Of a stretch of 64,000 nt of DNA, positions 34,316 through 46,859 are shown piece by piece. The translations under genes were made by a program, and so were the position numbers. The notes beneath the pieces are model-generated. The model was not told the DNA's origin. It saw only the letters and a list, made by a program, of their open reading frames with translations, and searched no databases. The first letter of the stretch is position 1. Each line of letters begins with the position of its first letter. The stretch is from Kudoa neothunni (taxonomy: Eukaryota > Cnidaria): assembly GCA_964304625.1 (NCBI GenBank), contig OZ199840.1, positions 2,852,001-2,916,000 of the forward strand. Reading direction: 5' to 3'.

Positions 34316-36273
34316 TGAATAAGCTTAAGGTGAGTGGGGAGACAATAACTCCCGATGTCGACATGTCGATTTAATCATAGCGACATCGTGCCTTATACTA
34401 AGGTTACACACTGTATGGCCAGTTCACGCATGTCCTGTATCGCATGTCTTTTCGAGGGCAGTGTATGCTGTAACTTTTCTCAGTATAAATATTACTTATT
34501 TCCTATTTTATTTAATTAAAACTTTTTGTTTTATTTTCTACTACTATTTTAAATCAAAATACTCTATTGAATATGTCATGATGAGCCGTTAAATTTCTTA
34601 CAAACAATAATATTCAGGTAAACTTATTTTTACTTGTATTTAATTAATTTTATTCTATTTGAGTGTAGTTTTGAGGCAGAATAAATACAGTGGAAATAAA
34701 AAGTTACTATAAATTAACTGTTTTTATCAGCTATAAATGGAAGTTTTTAAGAATGAAAAATCCGTACACACACGGATTTCCGGTTTGCTTTATATAGTAA
34801 ATTTATAACAATTCAGAAAGTTCAAATTCTCAACAAAATTTTTGTCAACAAATGTCATCAACTCACAGGAAAATATGAAAATTTATTTTAAAGTGATTTG
34901 TAAATAATAATAATGGTTTGATATAATCGATATGCTTACATCGATCAAAATTTTTGTGTGTACGCATCAAATTTGGAGTCAACTTTTTTTAAATGTTTAA
35001 AGCTGTAGGTTCTCAAAAATTCACAATCAATTGTTATTCCGTATCTAAAAATATTTTAAAAAAAAAGCTTTTTAAAAATTTAAAATTTCTCAAGGTTTAA
35101 TATGTATTTTTATAGTAGATATATTATATAATAACAATTAATGACAATAATGATTTCTTAGACAATAAACGACAAAAATTTCTGTACAACTTTTTTAAAC
35201 TAAGAAAAACAATATTTTCGCTAAATCTTTTATAAAAAAATGTAACGATTATACATAAAAATAAGTTATATTGTTTAAAATGTCGCTATTATGAATTTTT
35301 AAACGCATATCATAATGTTATAATTTTCTAAGATTATTTTTAATTTTTTTTTAAATAAATACAAATCAGTATAACCTTTTAAGATTATTCTGGAGACACA
35401 AGACGAAGTAATACAATATGTATCAATAAGTGCATAATTATTATACGAACAATAAATTTTATGTTGAATTTAAAAATTTCAAGCTTATTACTACCTACAA
35501 TCATGTGATTTTGTGATTTATTCTTATGTAAAAGGTATCATAATACTGATCGTATTTTTGGGATATATTTCTTTAATTTTCCAATTTCAATCGAATCTTC
35601 TTATTAGAGTCTATATTATAGATATGACAGACAATTTTTTCAATAGTATGAATTTCAGAGAACTTGGTTCTTAATCTTCCGATGCACTTCCAATTTTGGC
35701 ACTTCTAATATTATGTGTTTGTTGAATGATTCTTTTTGTATATTACTCATTAAATCAACGAAAATTATTATTTCTTTTTTTTAATACTAAAGTTTTTATT
35801 CCTAATATTGCTTATTTTTCAAATGTTTTCCTTAGTTGCGCACGCACGTCCGAAATTTCGTCATATCGTATAATTTATTAAAATTAGTTTGAATTTTGTT
35901 TCACATAGATATAAATTAATTTAACATTTTAAAAGTATTTGGGGGGAAATATTCAAAATTGAGCGCCAAGGAGGTGCAATTTTTTCTTTTGCTCATTTAA
36001 AATTTAAATGATCGTTAAGTGTGAAAAGGTTAAAAATAAATCTTTATTGGATATTTCCTGAATAATCATAATAAGTATAATTTTTTAATTATAGCTAATA
36101 CTTTCTGAAGTACATTAAAACAAATTCTTTTCGAAACAAAAATGTTATTTTTATTAAAAAGTTTGATATTTAATATATATATTTCAAAATTTTGACGCTG
36201 AAAAGAAACAAAATTTCAGAAAATAAAATTAACAATTATTCCAAAATTATTAATTTTAGGAGTAAAAATATCT
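34316..36273. other. AT-rich spacer upstream of SLC33A1
   Basis: It contains the SLC33A1 promoter side (a GC-richer stretch at 34330-34460) and the 3' flank of SLC52A. No open frame, RNA or paired termini were recognised in the rest. Confidence 0.45.
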
Positions 36274-37744
36274 TTACAGCACACAAAGCACACTGATAGG
36301 AATAAACATGCATAATGCACCGCAAAATGAGCCAAGTTGGATAAATATACTGCATATGAGCATTCTTTCTGGATTGCATGAACCAGCTATGGTACAAACG
36401 ATTTGACGTACTGCGCTTGATATATGTCCATGTAGGATAAAGGCAAAAATCTAAAAAGCTAATTAAAGCCAGTCAATGTATATTGTTACCATACCAACAA
36501 AGGTTTTAATACATCGGTACCGCCCTCATAATTATATTTTGGCAGTAAAATCGAAACCAGCACAAATATCGTTATTAAAACTGACCCGAGGGAGTAAGTC
36601 AGAAGCCCCCAATGATTACGGAACATTTTCCACATCAATATCACACTTGTTATTGCACTGGATAGAAGAGATAAATTACTACCTGAATTAATTAAAAATA
36701 AACATATTGAATAAACTCAATAAAAACAAAAATACATAAAAACACAACTTTTCCTGTATAGTGAGGGAATAGCAGAGGTAAAAGTTGAACAATAACGCCG
36801 TTACTGATAAAGGAAACAATTGTAAGAGACACCAAATAAGATAAAAAAATTCGATCAATAGTTTTCCATTCTGAATGAAGTTTTCTGAACAAACCGGCAA
36901 GTTCTACCTTTCTAGGTTGAGATTTTCTTTCATCTACGTATACCTTGTAGCATTTATTCATTTTGCTGCTGAAATATTCGGCGTAGGCAATAACAAGAAA
37001 TGCCACCAGTGAAAACACCAGCAATATAGCAATAATAATAAAATAGGTCCTAGTGAGAAATCTCTTTCCATCAATTATTTGGGTGGTAGTGCCCGGAGTT
37101 TGAGTGGGATCGTTTCTACTGCAAAACAATGTATTTTGAGGGTACTTTTTTATAGTGGTTGAATTGACCGCATCTATACCTTGTATAAAAGCTAGAATGC
37201 CAGGTATTAGGCTGGAAAGACTTTGGCCAACAAAGAATGCAGAAAGATATGTATACGGAAACAACGACATGTATGGTAAAAATGTCAATGTGGAAGTAGT
37301 ATCTGCTGCAGCAAGAATAAAGCAATTAAGAAGAACGGGCAAGCCAATTGCTTTATTATTCTCCAAAACAACAGCTTTATCGTAGGTGAATGCCAACGAA
37401 AACATACTACCAACACCAACACATAGGATGATAATAATGAGAGGTCTTTCGTGGAAAATATTAGGTTTCAATTTTCGAGCTATCACATACAGTATTGGGA
37501 AAATATTTCCAATCTGTATCAACATAGCTATGTACGAACCAATATCTCTACCCTCTGGAAGACGGCTTACTAACACACTGTACTGACTGAAAACCGAGTT
37601 GATATCAATCCAAGAGCCCCATCCAAAAACAACCACCAAAAAATACAACAGTAAGTTCACTTTAGGTGAAGCTTGTTGTTGTATATCGTTGTCATTATCT
37701 GTTCTTGATGTAACGTTAAGGTTTTTTTGTTCGTCAGTTTCCAT
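36274..37744 (-). CDS. SLC52A: SLC52-family riboflavin transporter, 3 exons
   Basis: SLC52 proteins carry riboflavin across the plasma membrane, needed by animals that cannot synthesise it. Minus exons: 37744-36736, 36682-36495, 36450-36274. Introns are 53 and 44 nt. Phases close to 457 residues, within the human range (448-469). Diagnostic N-terminal sequence: FGWGSWIDINSVFSQYSVLV, LPEGRDIGSYIAMLIQIGNI; then AAADTTSTLTFLPYMSLFPY and YLSAFFVGQSLSSLIPGILA. These match the family's 'FG-GSW-INGLWVELP' and 'TFLPFMS...FFVGEGLS' blocks. Eleven or so hydrophobic segments are visible, with a cytosolic loop near residues 260-300. The C-terminal exon has LICSIFIQLGSFCGA. The final Cys-Val-Leu end is supported only by frame. 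It is divergent from WRAP53. Confidence 0.9.
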
Positions 37745-38835
37745 TGAAACACTTTGTACTACTTAATCTTGACAAAGAGGATCCTAATTAAAACAGATTT
37801 ATAAAAATATCAGCAATAATGAAACTATCATAACTTTATGCATATACATGCACACTAAAATATTAAATTAAGAATAATTTTAAATTATCTCTACATTTGT
37901 AATTAATTTTCTCAATTTTAACATTAAGTAGAATAAGCATTATACGTCTAATAACTTTTGCTTCACCTTATAATAAACATTCTTACACTTTAAAACTTTT
38001 AAATACGAGATATTCACTTAATTGGATATAATTTAACAAAAATCTAAGCATTTTTATCTATATTTGACCTATAGGAAAAATATTGGTTAGATTTAAATAC
38101 ATAATCAGTAAGTTTTTCATCCCATTACCTAAAACTGCTCAGAGGGTCTTTATTTTAGATGAGTCATCATGTTTCCGACAATGCAATCTCTTAAGGGGAA
38201 ATTACAACGACTAAGATATTCAACAATTGTATATTTGTATCTCAATTCGCTTTTCGATTTTATTATAGTAAGCAATTGTCTCTAATCCATTACATTAAGA
38301 AAATTAAATAAATCAGTTGTTAATTAAATTTACGACTACCGAATAAATAATCATTTGTAGAATTGTTAAAGCTTAGATTATTTTTGTATAATAATAAAGA
38401 TCTAACTCTAATCTAAAACATAACATCTATATCTTACGTTCGTTTTATAAAACCACTACTCGTATTAAAAATTAAGTCGACAATTTTTACAAGGCTTAAA
38501 TTAAGTTGATTTTTTTCTCAAAATTTCAAAAAACCGCATTTAATATATAAATAATTCTATTATTTGTGTAAATTTGACTTTAAAAGGTAAATAAAATAAT
38601 AAATCTGCCAATATTGTTACCTTAGCAACGATCGTTAAATCAGGAGAAAACAAATAAAATTATGATAGGTGAACAGCTGGTTTATATAGAAAATAATTAC
38701 CGAATGAATTTACTTTCACTTTTTACCCAGTCCAATAAAAAACCCCAGCCTGTACAGAATAAACGATATGAATAGTTCAAATGCGTGCGCCGTTAGATCA
38801 TACTTGAACGTCTATCTTATTTTAACCGTTATAAA
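37745..38835. promoter_or_regulatory. Divergent intergenic region SLC52A / WRAP53
   Basis: About 1.1 kb of AT-rich DNA between two divergent start codons. GC-richer patches near 38780-38800 (AAATGCGTGCGCCGTT) lie 50-70 bp upstream of WRAP53. No coding exon was recognised. Confidence 0.4.
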
Positions 38836-38856
38836 ATGAGCATGCGCAATGCTTGA
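38836..38856 (+). promoter_or_regulatory. Short uORF overlapping the WRAP53 start
   Basis: ATG 38836 begins the six-codon frame M-S-M-R-N-A and stops at TGA 38854-38856, out of frame with and overlapping the WRAP53 ATG at 38849. It contains GAGCATGCGCAAT, whose complement TGCGCATGCTCA matches 11 of 12 positions of the NRF1 consensus. Whether the uORF is transcribed depends on the unknown transcription start. Confidence 0.4.
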
Positions 38857-40109
38857 AAAAACTAAGCCTTTCTGTATTTTTACTGACAATTTAGTGGATT
38901 CGCCACAAAATATTGGCAAATATTATAACGGATGTGAATGGGCACCCGATGGGTCATGTCTTATGACATCATCAAGCGATAATATTTTACGAATATATGA
39001 CACGCCAGTAATTAATGAAGAGCTTTTCGACAGTAAAATGTCATATCAATGGAAAGCATCCGTTGAAATTGCTCAAAGCGAATCAATATACGATGCCCAG
39101 TGGTATCCCCTAATGAAATCAACTGAGCCCGCTACGTGTTTTCTAGCTACCACCTCCAGAGATCAACCAATTCAATTGGTTGATGCATATTGTGGCAAAA
39201 AAATCCACTCTTTTCTTTGCCAAGGCACTAATCAGTGTGTAGTTAATCCGATCTCCCTCCAATTTACCCCAGATGGCTGCAGTTTAGTAGCTGGGTTCAA
39301 AAAAGAAATTAGGTTTTTTGATGTAATCACTAATTTATGTTCAACTAAATAAGACCAAATTTAGTTGATTAATCTTAAAGCAGCCGGTAACATGAGTACT
39401 GTGAATAAAAACAATTCCTTGAATAGTTTGATTTCGACGATTTCGTTTGATAAAGAGACATTTGAATCGAATGGATTGGTTGCATGTGGATCCTATGACT
39501 CTAAAGTGGCCATATATGACTACTATAGTGGGGATTGTGCTGTTTTATTTGATTTGAAAAAAGATATTTCTACGCTCAGTAAGACAACAGACAATGTCAC
39601 AATTAGCAACCTTGGTTGTGGTGGTGTTACCAAGGTGAGATGAGGCTGTGTCTCATGTGTTTCTAATAGATAGTTGTTAGGTTTTGCTGTCAAATGGTGG
39701 CAGTTTGGTTACCTGTGGCACTAGAAAATGTGATTGGATTGTTCAGTACGATATTCGTGTTGGTGATCGACCTTTGGCATTTTTCCAACGACACATCAAC
39801 AATAATCAAAAGATTGCTTTTTGCTTTGATAGCGAATGCAATTTTATGTTATCAGGAGGAACCGATGGAAATTTGAATGTATGGAATACTCAAGATTGCC
39901 AGCTTATTAATTACCCCACATTACAAATACCTATGCACTTTGGACCATTCACTGGATGTGCTTTTCATCCATGCTCCAAATTACTCGCTACAGCGTCTGG
40001 TTCTAGGATTTTCGATTACCCGGGTGATGTGTTTATCGATAAAAATAACGATCAATTCTTTCTACCTGATGCGAGACTTTGCTTGTGGTATCTTGGAGAT
40101 TTATCTTGA
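38849..40109 (+). CDS. WRAP53: WRAP53/TCAB1 telomerase Cajal body WD-repeat protein, 3 exons
   Basis: WRAP53/TCAB1 is a WD40 protein that binds the CAB box of scaRNAs and telomerase RNA and delivers them to Cajal bodies. Exons: 38849-39322, 39365-39634, 39681-40109; introns 42 and 46 nt, phase 0 at both junctions; product 390 residues. Diagnostic blocks: NGCEWAPDGSCLMTSSSDNI, ILRIYDTP, then IYDAQWYPLMKSTEPATCF and TTSRDQPIQLVDAYCGKK. Next come LQFTPDGCSLVAGFKKEIRFF, GLVACGSYDSKVAIYD, WIVQYDIRVGDRPLAFF, MLSGGTDGNLNVWNT and HPCSKLLATASGSRIF. The last blades end at DARLCLWYLGDLS. It lacks the long N-terminal extension of the vertebrate protein (548 residues). The chosen ATG is the first in frame. 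Confidence 0.92.
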
Positions 40110-40544
40110 CCTATTTAGTCTTCTTGTTGTAAATTTTTGTAAATACGTAGAAGTTTTTTTTACATTTGCGTTAATTTTTGAATTTAATATAGTTATTTTA
40201 ATTCACAAATTTGTATTTGGACAACTTACTAAGTAAATAACGTATTTAATCTCTAACAAGGTTGGAGATTAGCTCCGCCATTTTGGATAGTAGGATCTAT
40301 GTAAGATTAGAATTGGTATAATATGATCTAAATATCAATGAAATTATCGATGCCTAAGTATTATTTAAATTAAATGATAAAAACTATTCTAAAGGCTATT
40401 AAATTTTGTTATAATACAAAATAAATGTACTCATGTTGCTAGGTAAATTAATTTTTATTCTTCAACTTAATTTTGATTTTTAAATTATTATTAATTTTTA
40501 CCCGAAGATTACTAAAATATTAAGAGAACAAAAGAATGGGGAAA

Positions 40545-40620
40545 AATCTGGGATCTAATATACTCCAAATAGCACATTGTGTGTAGTCGATTTTATGGCG
40601 CTCGGAATGTTAATAAATGT
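40545..40620 (+). repeat. Dispersed repeat R1, copy A
   Basis: Shares 'taatatac-cca', 'gtagtcgatttta' and 'gcgc-cgga' in order with 55622-55690, at the same spacing. It is probably a piece of a transposon, but the family is not determined. Confidence 0.5.
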
Positions 40621-40949
40621 CAAATTTGCACATTGGAATTTATGGTTATTGTGATTTGAGGTGAGAATAAATGAGCATTGATATCCTGAAAGATATAGTA
40701 AATTTGAGTTAAGAAACCAAGAGTGTTTTGAATTCTGGGATAATGACAATTTTTGAGTACGTGAGAATAACCACTTTGAGTAAGAAAGGAATAACACATA
40801 GTTTCTTGTCTTTTCGTAATTTAATTCATCATTTGGGATTTTTTTAAAGACAAAACTAAATTAGTTCATACCCTTAAAGTTTGATATAATATAATTATTA
40901 TTAAATAAAACATAATATCTCCTAATAATAATTTTTGCTGGTTCAAAGG

Positions 40950-41150
40950 TTTGGTAATAATACAGCCCGTGGGACATGAAAACACCCCTTTGCGCACCTT
41001 GTTTGTCGCCAATTTTTACGATTCTATTTAATCAAATAAATCTATGTGGAGTGCAAAAATTCAATATCGAGAAAAAATTTCTAAATTTTAACCAAATCTT
41101 ACTTCGAGAAAAATTGTTCCCACGTGTAATCTCTCTTCTTTTTACAGACT
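40950..41150 (+). repeat. Solo MULE arm fragment
   Basis: Contains 'tgcgcacctt', 'tggagtgcaaaaattca' and 'cacgtgtaatct' in the same order and spacing as the left inverted arm near 7700-7875 and the complement of the right arm near 11975-12115. No transposase lies beside it. Confidence 0.6.
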
Positions 41151-41924
41151 TGCCTATTTCCTAAAAACGTCACGAAATTTAACACAATCGTCGATTAAAA
41201 TCATTTAAGTTATTTTTTAACATAATTGTTAGATCAAATGGTAAGTTAAATGCTCTATATAGTGGTGTAATATTTTACAAATTTAACAATTCAATTTATT
41301 CATATCTCAATGGGTAAAATGTGCATATGACTAATATGAATTGTGTAAAAATAATACGTTTAGTTTATAAATTTTATTACTGAATTTGTTTGAAAATTTG
41401 ACCATGAAAAATAAAAATATTGTTTTCTTTCAAATTTTGGCATTTAATATGTTTATTATCTTCTAACAAAATTATAAGTTATTATATTTGTCATGAACAA
41501 ATAAATAATGTACAGCTGTTATCAAAATATAAAATAGACGATTTTAAAGGTTATGTAGATAAATCCATTGGAGGATGTAAATGTGTGTTACACACAATTT
41601 TGTTAGCTATTCTATTTGAGTAGTCGTAAAAAATTTAAAATGTTTATTTTAACATTTTTATCATTACTACTTACCTGTTTTTAAAAATCTCCGTATTAAT
41701 GAATTTGAAAGAAAAATGACGTCGATGTCACTTAATTTTAGAGTTGATTTTTTAATGAAATTATGCGTCTGATATATTTTTTCATTTTACTTCTCTTTTA
41801 TGAAATTCAGAAAATTTCAATTTGAAAACATTAATATATCTAACAAATTCGAAAATAACTAACATATACTCATTTTAATAGCATTGCTCCATTATTGTTA
41901 ATCAATTGAATTGGAGGTTTTTCC

Positions 41925-42018
41925 GTAGAGACAGTTTCGCATATTCGCAAAGAAGTTTAACGAAACATTTTTTTAAATTGGAAATTTGTCTGCGAGCCAT
42001 AGGTTCCCGACCCCTGCT
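41925..42018 (-). mobile_element. hAT-type terminus fragment
   Basis: Reverse-complemented from 42018 it reads GCAGGGGTCGGGAACCTATG then GCTCGC, a typical hAT end. The same terminus occurs at 55697-55740, and its inner part (CCGTAG-GAC-GTT-CGC) recurs at 53849-53884. No transposase was found, so these are non-autonomous or decayed copies. Confidence 0.55.
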
Positions 42019-43615
42019 CTAAAGCAAAGAATCTCAACCGTTTTTTAATCTTTACCCCCTCGGCCTGATGAAAAATCCAAATATACTCTCTTAAATAGGA
42101 AGTTAAATTCGTGTCTACTTTAAGATAGTATACTTATTTAAGTATTACTAGGCTGGATCTCTAAAAGATAAACGAGACATAAAAGAAACTGATAATAATT
42201 TTATAGAAAATTGTTGGTATCAAATTCTGATGACACTTAATTTACTCTTGTTTGTTTAAAATTTACCCCTGGTTGAATAAGCATAACCTACTTTTTACAT
42301 TATGTTAATTTGTTACGAGATAAAAAATTTTCACAATTTGGCAAAAAAGATCGATCAATCATGCTCGCGATGTTGAAGAAGGAAATATTTCCAATCACTT
42401 CAACGCATGTTTCTCTTATAAAAATAATTAATTATTTATATTGTAAGTGAATAGTATTATTTTTAGTCTCAACCTATATAATTCAATTATATTAACCCTC
42501 TATGTATATTATTGTATGCATGCGCTATTAAATGCGTAAAACTTGATGTGATCAACATTGCACACTTTTTCCTCGGCCCTGAAGAAATTGCATCAAACCG
42601 ATTAACTAGTGTATTGTTTTTGGAAAAACAGGATTATCATTTAAATTTAATATCATTTTATTTACCCTGAGTTAGAACAAATATATCTTATCTATTAATA
42701 TTTACTTATCACCGAGCCGAATTGTATGTGTTAATGCGTTTATTTCCTCAGGAAGATTGAGATTATTGACGTAGAAATTTCGTACATCCCTGAATAACTT
42801 AGGCATATTAAACTACAAACTAGATGGCCTAAATTCATTGACACAATTTAATATGTATAATTATGTAATTATTTTAGTATTGTAACTCAATATTTCTCTA
42901 AATTAATACGTGTGATTTTGCACAAGAAGCGATTATCTTAACAGTCTCCTAAGGACCACAAAATAAGATGAATAAAACATGTTGATTCATGTGTTTTATG
43001 ATTTCAGAAAGCAAACATTTTTTTAAAGCTAAAAATCAATAAAAAATATAATATTAACGAAAGCATTAGTGTGATACTTTGGGCTATGATAACAGAGATA
43101 ATTATATGATAAAAAAATAAGTAATTTCAGTTCCAAGCTGTTTATGATGTTAAATCCCATATAAAAGTAAAAATAAATTATATTTTGGATATAAATAATT
43201 ATACAATTAATCATTATACAAATAAATTCACTATCACTATTATATAAAAACGGATATTATTCAATATTGTCTTTATTCGTAATATATATTTATTGATACT
43301 CTCTAGTTTTCTTGTTCTTTAATGACGTATAATCTAATAAAAAATTTAACCAACAATTTTTTGTCTCCTTACATAAATCTTACTAATTTTAAATACTTAA
43401 CACAAGGATAATGCGATTATCACCATGAAAACATTGGACTATTACTCTTCTATATAAGAATAACATACATTAAATTAAATTAAAATTTATATTAAATATA
43501 AAAAAAATACCACCCTTATTATATGTACGTTTAATTTGGTTATAATTATTAAAAAGGAGTAAGTATCGATAGAACCCGAGTGGAACTTAATTATTGGAAA
43601 ATATAAAATCATTTG

Positions 43616-44285
43616 ATGACCGGTGAATCCAACGAATTATTGAATAAGTTCCAAAGAAGAGAGCAATTGCGTGAGGGGCAAGTGGAATCATCCCAGCGAG
43701 AAGTTGGAAAATCAATCTATTCCAGGTACCCAGACCTCACACGTAAACAACTGAAGGAAATACAAAATTTTTTCAACAAGTAGTCCCACCCCATAATTTT
43801 CAAGAAATGTACGAAATTTAGGTATGATAGTGGGAAGCAGGGTTACCTGGGGCAGCCAGACCTACAACGTATGTTTGAAGGGATGGGTAACGCACTCACC
43901 TACTTGGAACTGAAGAAAATGATTGAAGAAGCTGATAATGATGGTGATAAGATGGTTGATATAATTGAAGTAGTTTGGTTGCTGTGATTTTTGTTCAAGT
44001 TTTCTCTTCTAGTTTATCGATATTCTCTTAAAGATTTCAAACGATTATGGTAGCGTAAGTGCGGATAGTCCTTGGTTGAAGTTAGCTCAGCTGCCTGAAA
44101 TCGATATAACCGTCGAAGGAGTCGGTGGAGCTAAAAACTTTTTTGAAGCCAAATCTGCAGCTCTTACCAAAAACAATCGTTTCGAAGAAGAGATCAAGAA
44201 GGAAAGAGAAGAAAGAAAAGCTATAGAAGAAGAAAGGAAGAAAAAGAGAGCTGAGTTCAAAAATCTCAAAGCCAATTTCCAATGA
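43616..44285 (+). CDS. EFHD2: EFHD/swiprosin-like EF-hand protein, 3 exons
   Basis: Swiprosins are calcium-binding actin-associated adaptor proteins, characteristic of animals. Exons: 43616-43779, 43822-43969, 44013-44285; introns 42 and 43 nt; phases give 194 residues (human EFHD2 240). The N-terminus leads into YPDLTRKQLKEIQNFFNKYD, matching the family's 'FSRKQIKDMEKMFKQYD'. EF-hand 1 (YDSGKQGYLGQPD) is degenerate: it keeps the first Asp and central Gly but ends in Asp and lacks several ligands. EF-hand 2 (ADNDGDKMVDIIE) keeps D-x-D-x-D and the final Glu. Then come the hallmark LAQLPEIDITVEGVGGAKNF and FEAKSAALTKNNRFEEEI, followed by a charged coiled coil to KNLKANFQ. Whether it is EFHD1 or EFHD2 cannot be said. 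Confidence 0.92.
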
Positions 44286-45553
44286 AACCTACTTCGTTAA
44301 ATTATAAACTAATCATGTTACTGTTCCGTGGATTTTGCTTTGTTTAATTTATGATTGCAGTGCGATAATTTATTTTTGTGAATATTAAGTAATTTAGAAT
44401 TATATAAAGATGAAATTATGTGTATGTAAACCGATTTTTTGCACTTTTAGAAATCTTACAATAAACGTTTTAGAAACGCTCTTATTTTCAAGGAATCATT
44501 GTAACTTCCTTTTTATTATAATGCTAGTGGGAACTGCCCAGCGTTGGTTGGGGAAGGTTTCGCATAGAGACGTTTTTTAATAATATTCAAAAAATATATT
44601 GAAGTTTAGAATTAACTCATAGAAGCAAAAGAACGGAAAAATTTTAAGCATCATACTTTAACGATTTGGATTATGAAATTTAAATGATGATTATTTATGT
44701 GAAGTGATGTGCTAATCCCGGCGTTTAATTAACAATTAAAATAAATAATTATTGATTAATACTAAATTAAAATATCTATCTCTAAAATTTGCGAGAAACG
44801 TATATGACGGTTCGGATGGATTGGCTCATTCATTAAATCTTATATGAAATATTAAAATGATGTCATAACAAAATGAAAATTATTATAGGAGGCCAATGAT
44901 TTTGTTCTAATTGCACAAGGTCACATAATTATGTAACTTTCAATATAAAATTAATCTTTGAGAATAAGCTTTGCATCAACTAATTAAATTATAGACTAAT
45001 AACAAGAAAAAGTTAAATAATTATGTTAAACATTTTTCAAATAAATTTATCAAATGTGTTATATTTTTTATTATAAATAATGTATAAATCTGTATTATTA
45101 TTACATGGGAAACAACGGTTTAAAAAAATCCGATGGTAAATATCTTCCATTATTAATCAAATACCTTTTAAATTTAGCAAGAGAAATCCGCAAAAAAAAA
45201 TTTATAAACTAAAACATCATTATTATTTATAAAAATTTTAGTATTGTAATTAAAATTGTTTTTAAATACCGAAAAATACCTATAATTATAAATGATAAGC
45301 ATTAAAAAACGAATAAAATATTAGAACAAATTTCATGTTTCAGATTTAATTATCATGTTTTTACGTCACAATTATAAATTAACATTTTAAACCTGTTTTT
45401 TATAAAAATATTTTATTACTTTCTTCAACTGTGATAGTATATAATCGCATCATCGTTAAAAAAATAAAACTTAATATAAAGATAAACGATTATATCAGAT
45501 GAAATCACAAATTTTGAAATTTTAATGAATCTAACAAGACGGATGTATCATTA
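44286..45553. other. AT-rich 3' flank of EFHD
   Basis: No gene recognised. A short match to the MITE terminus (AAACCGATTTTTTGCACTTT near 44426-44450) is the only notable sequence. Confidence 0.4.
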
Positions 45554-46366
45554 TTAACCCTCGGAAGCTGGAACTCAAAAAACTTACGCGAGTGCCGGTG
45601 GGGGTAAGTGAACTACCCCCACCGATTCTCAATGTTGCTGCGCTTATTCCATAAGATTTATTATTTCAAATGGTTAACAATCATATAAACTTGAATAAAA
45701 CGACCTTGGAGGTGAAAATAATTAAGTCATTTAGAAGAAAAATACAAGTGATTAATAATGGGTATTTCCATAAAAACGGCACGGCAAAACATTATACCTA
45801 CCAGAAATATAGATTATGTGATAAAATGGATATCTGTAAATTTATAGAAAACTTAATGCTAATTTTTTAGTGAGTTTCTATCATTTTAACGAAACGGCCG
45901 GCGGCAGCATCGTGATGATATTACCCGACGATATTCGTTAATCTTATAATTATACCGAGGATTAAACTAGCTGGGAAGCGATTTGAAGCAATCGATGTTA
46001 ATAAACTAACTTCAAATTTGTATTATCCCGATATAAATAAATTTTTTACAATAAAATTAACCTAAACTGATTATAAATTTACAGGTTAACAGCCGTTATA
46101 TGTTATTATTTTTTTATAATAAAAATATTATTTAAAAGAATTAGCAAGTATTATTAACACGAAAATAAATAACTTCAAATTTAAAGATGCTTTATCTACG
46201 TTGAATTTAAAAGATAAAAAATGTTTTCTAATATATACGAAGCATTAATTATGTCGGAAGATTACCCGAAGCCAAATATGGTTCTTTAAAATTTTAAGAG
46301 GAAAATTTCAACAAATACATACATTGGGGGTGCACGAACTACCCCGCTTCGTCCCGGAAGGGTTAA
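45554..46366. mobile_element. piggyBac MITE, 813 bp
   Basis: The left end reads TTAACCCTCGGAAGCTGGAA and the right end, complemented, TTAACCCTTCCGGGACGAAG, with TTAA as target duplication. Near the left end lies a strong hairpin, CGGTGGGGGTA and TACCCCCACCG around a 7-base loop (45596-45624). Near the right end GGGGGTGC...ACCCC pairs similarly. No transposase remains, only a 66-codon frame without known domain, so it is non-autonomous. Confidence 0.7.
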
Positions 46367-46850
46367 TCAATTGGATCATGTAAAACATGTGAACTTATAG
46401 AATATGGTTTTTATTCTTATAAGGACAATCCATCTATTCAAAATGAAAATAACTACCTCACGTATGTATTAAACGCGGATAAACTGAAGAATGCTATCTA
46501 AGAAATACGCTGAACATTTTAACTTAAGACCCAAATGGATTGAATGGCTTCTACCCGGTGATGGATGAGATATCTAAAATTGTAGAATATACACAGAAAT
46601 ATATTTTATAACAATTTTCCCAACAAATAGATGTTAATTAGTTCGTTTCGAAGAAAATAATAGAATTTCATTTTTTATTTAACATAGTTTTTTAACATTT
46701 TGGTCTTACTTTAACTCTGTTTGAAGAAATATTGAATTCAAATCTTTCAGATGAGTCTTCGTTCATTTGGTTAATCGAATATACTGTTTTTTCTTCATTT
46801 TGTTTGAGTAAGTTCTACAAATCAGTGGAAAACGATTTGTATTGGTTCCC
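46367..46850. other. Spacer with no recognised gene
   Basis: AT-rich; contains the probable 3' flank of the MULE remnant that follows. Confidence 0.35.
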
Positions 46851-46859
46851 TCCAAGTTA

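Larger units (their letters stand above)
40110..43615. other. Repeat-containing spacer between WRAP53 and EFHD
   Basis: 3.5 kb with no recognised gene. It holds repeat R1 (40545-40620), a solo MULE arm (about 40950-41150) and a hAT terminus (41925-42018), each listed separately. The rest is A/T-rich. Confidence 0.5.

Noticed and set aside
37155-37586. Plus-strand frames across the riboflavin transporter
   Set aside because: They are antisense to a well supported SLC52 exon.
44082-44282. Two minus-strand frames opposite the EFHD last exon
   Set aside because: They are antisense shadows of the Glu/Lys-rich coiled coil; the plus strand matches swiprosin and has consistent splicing.
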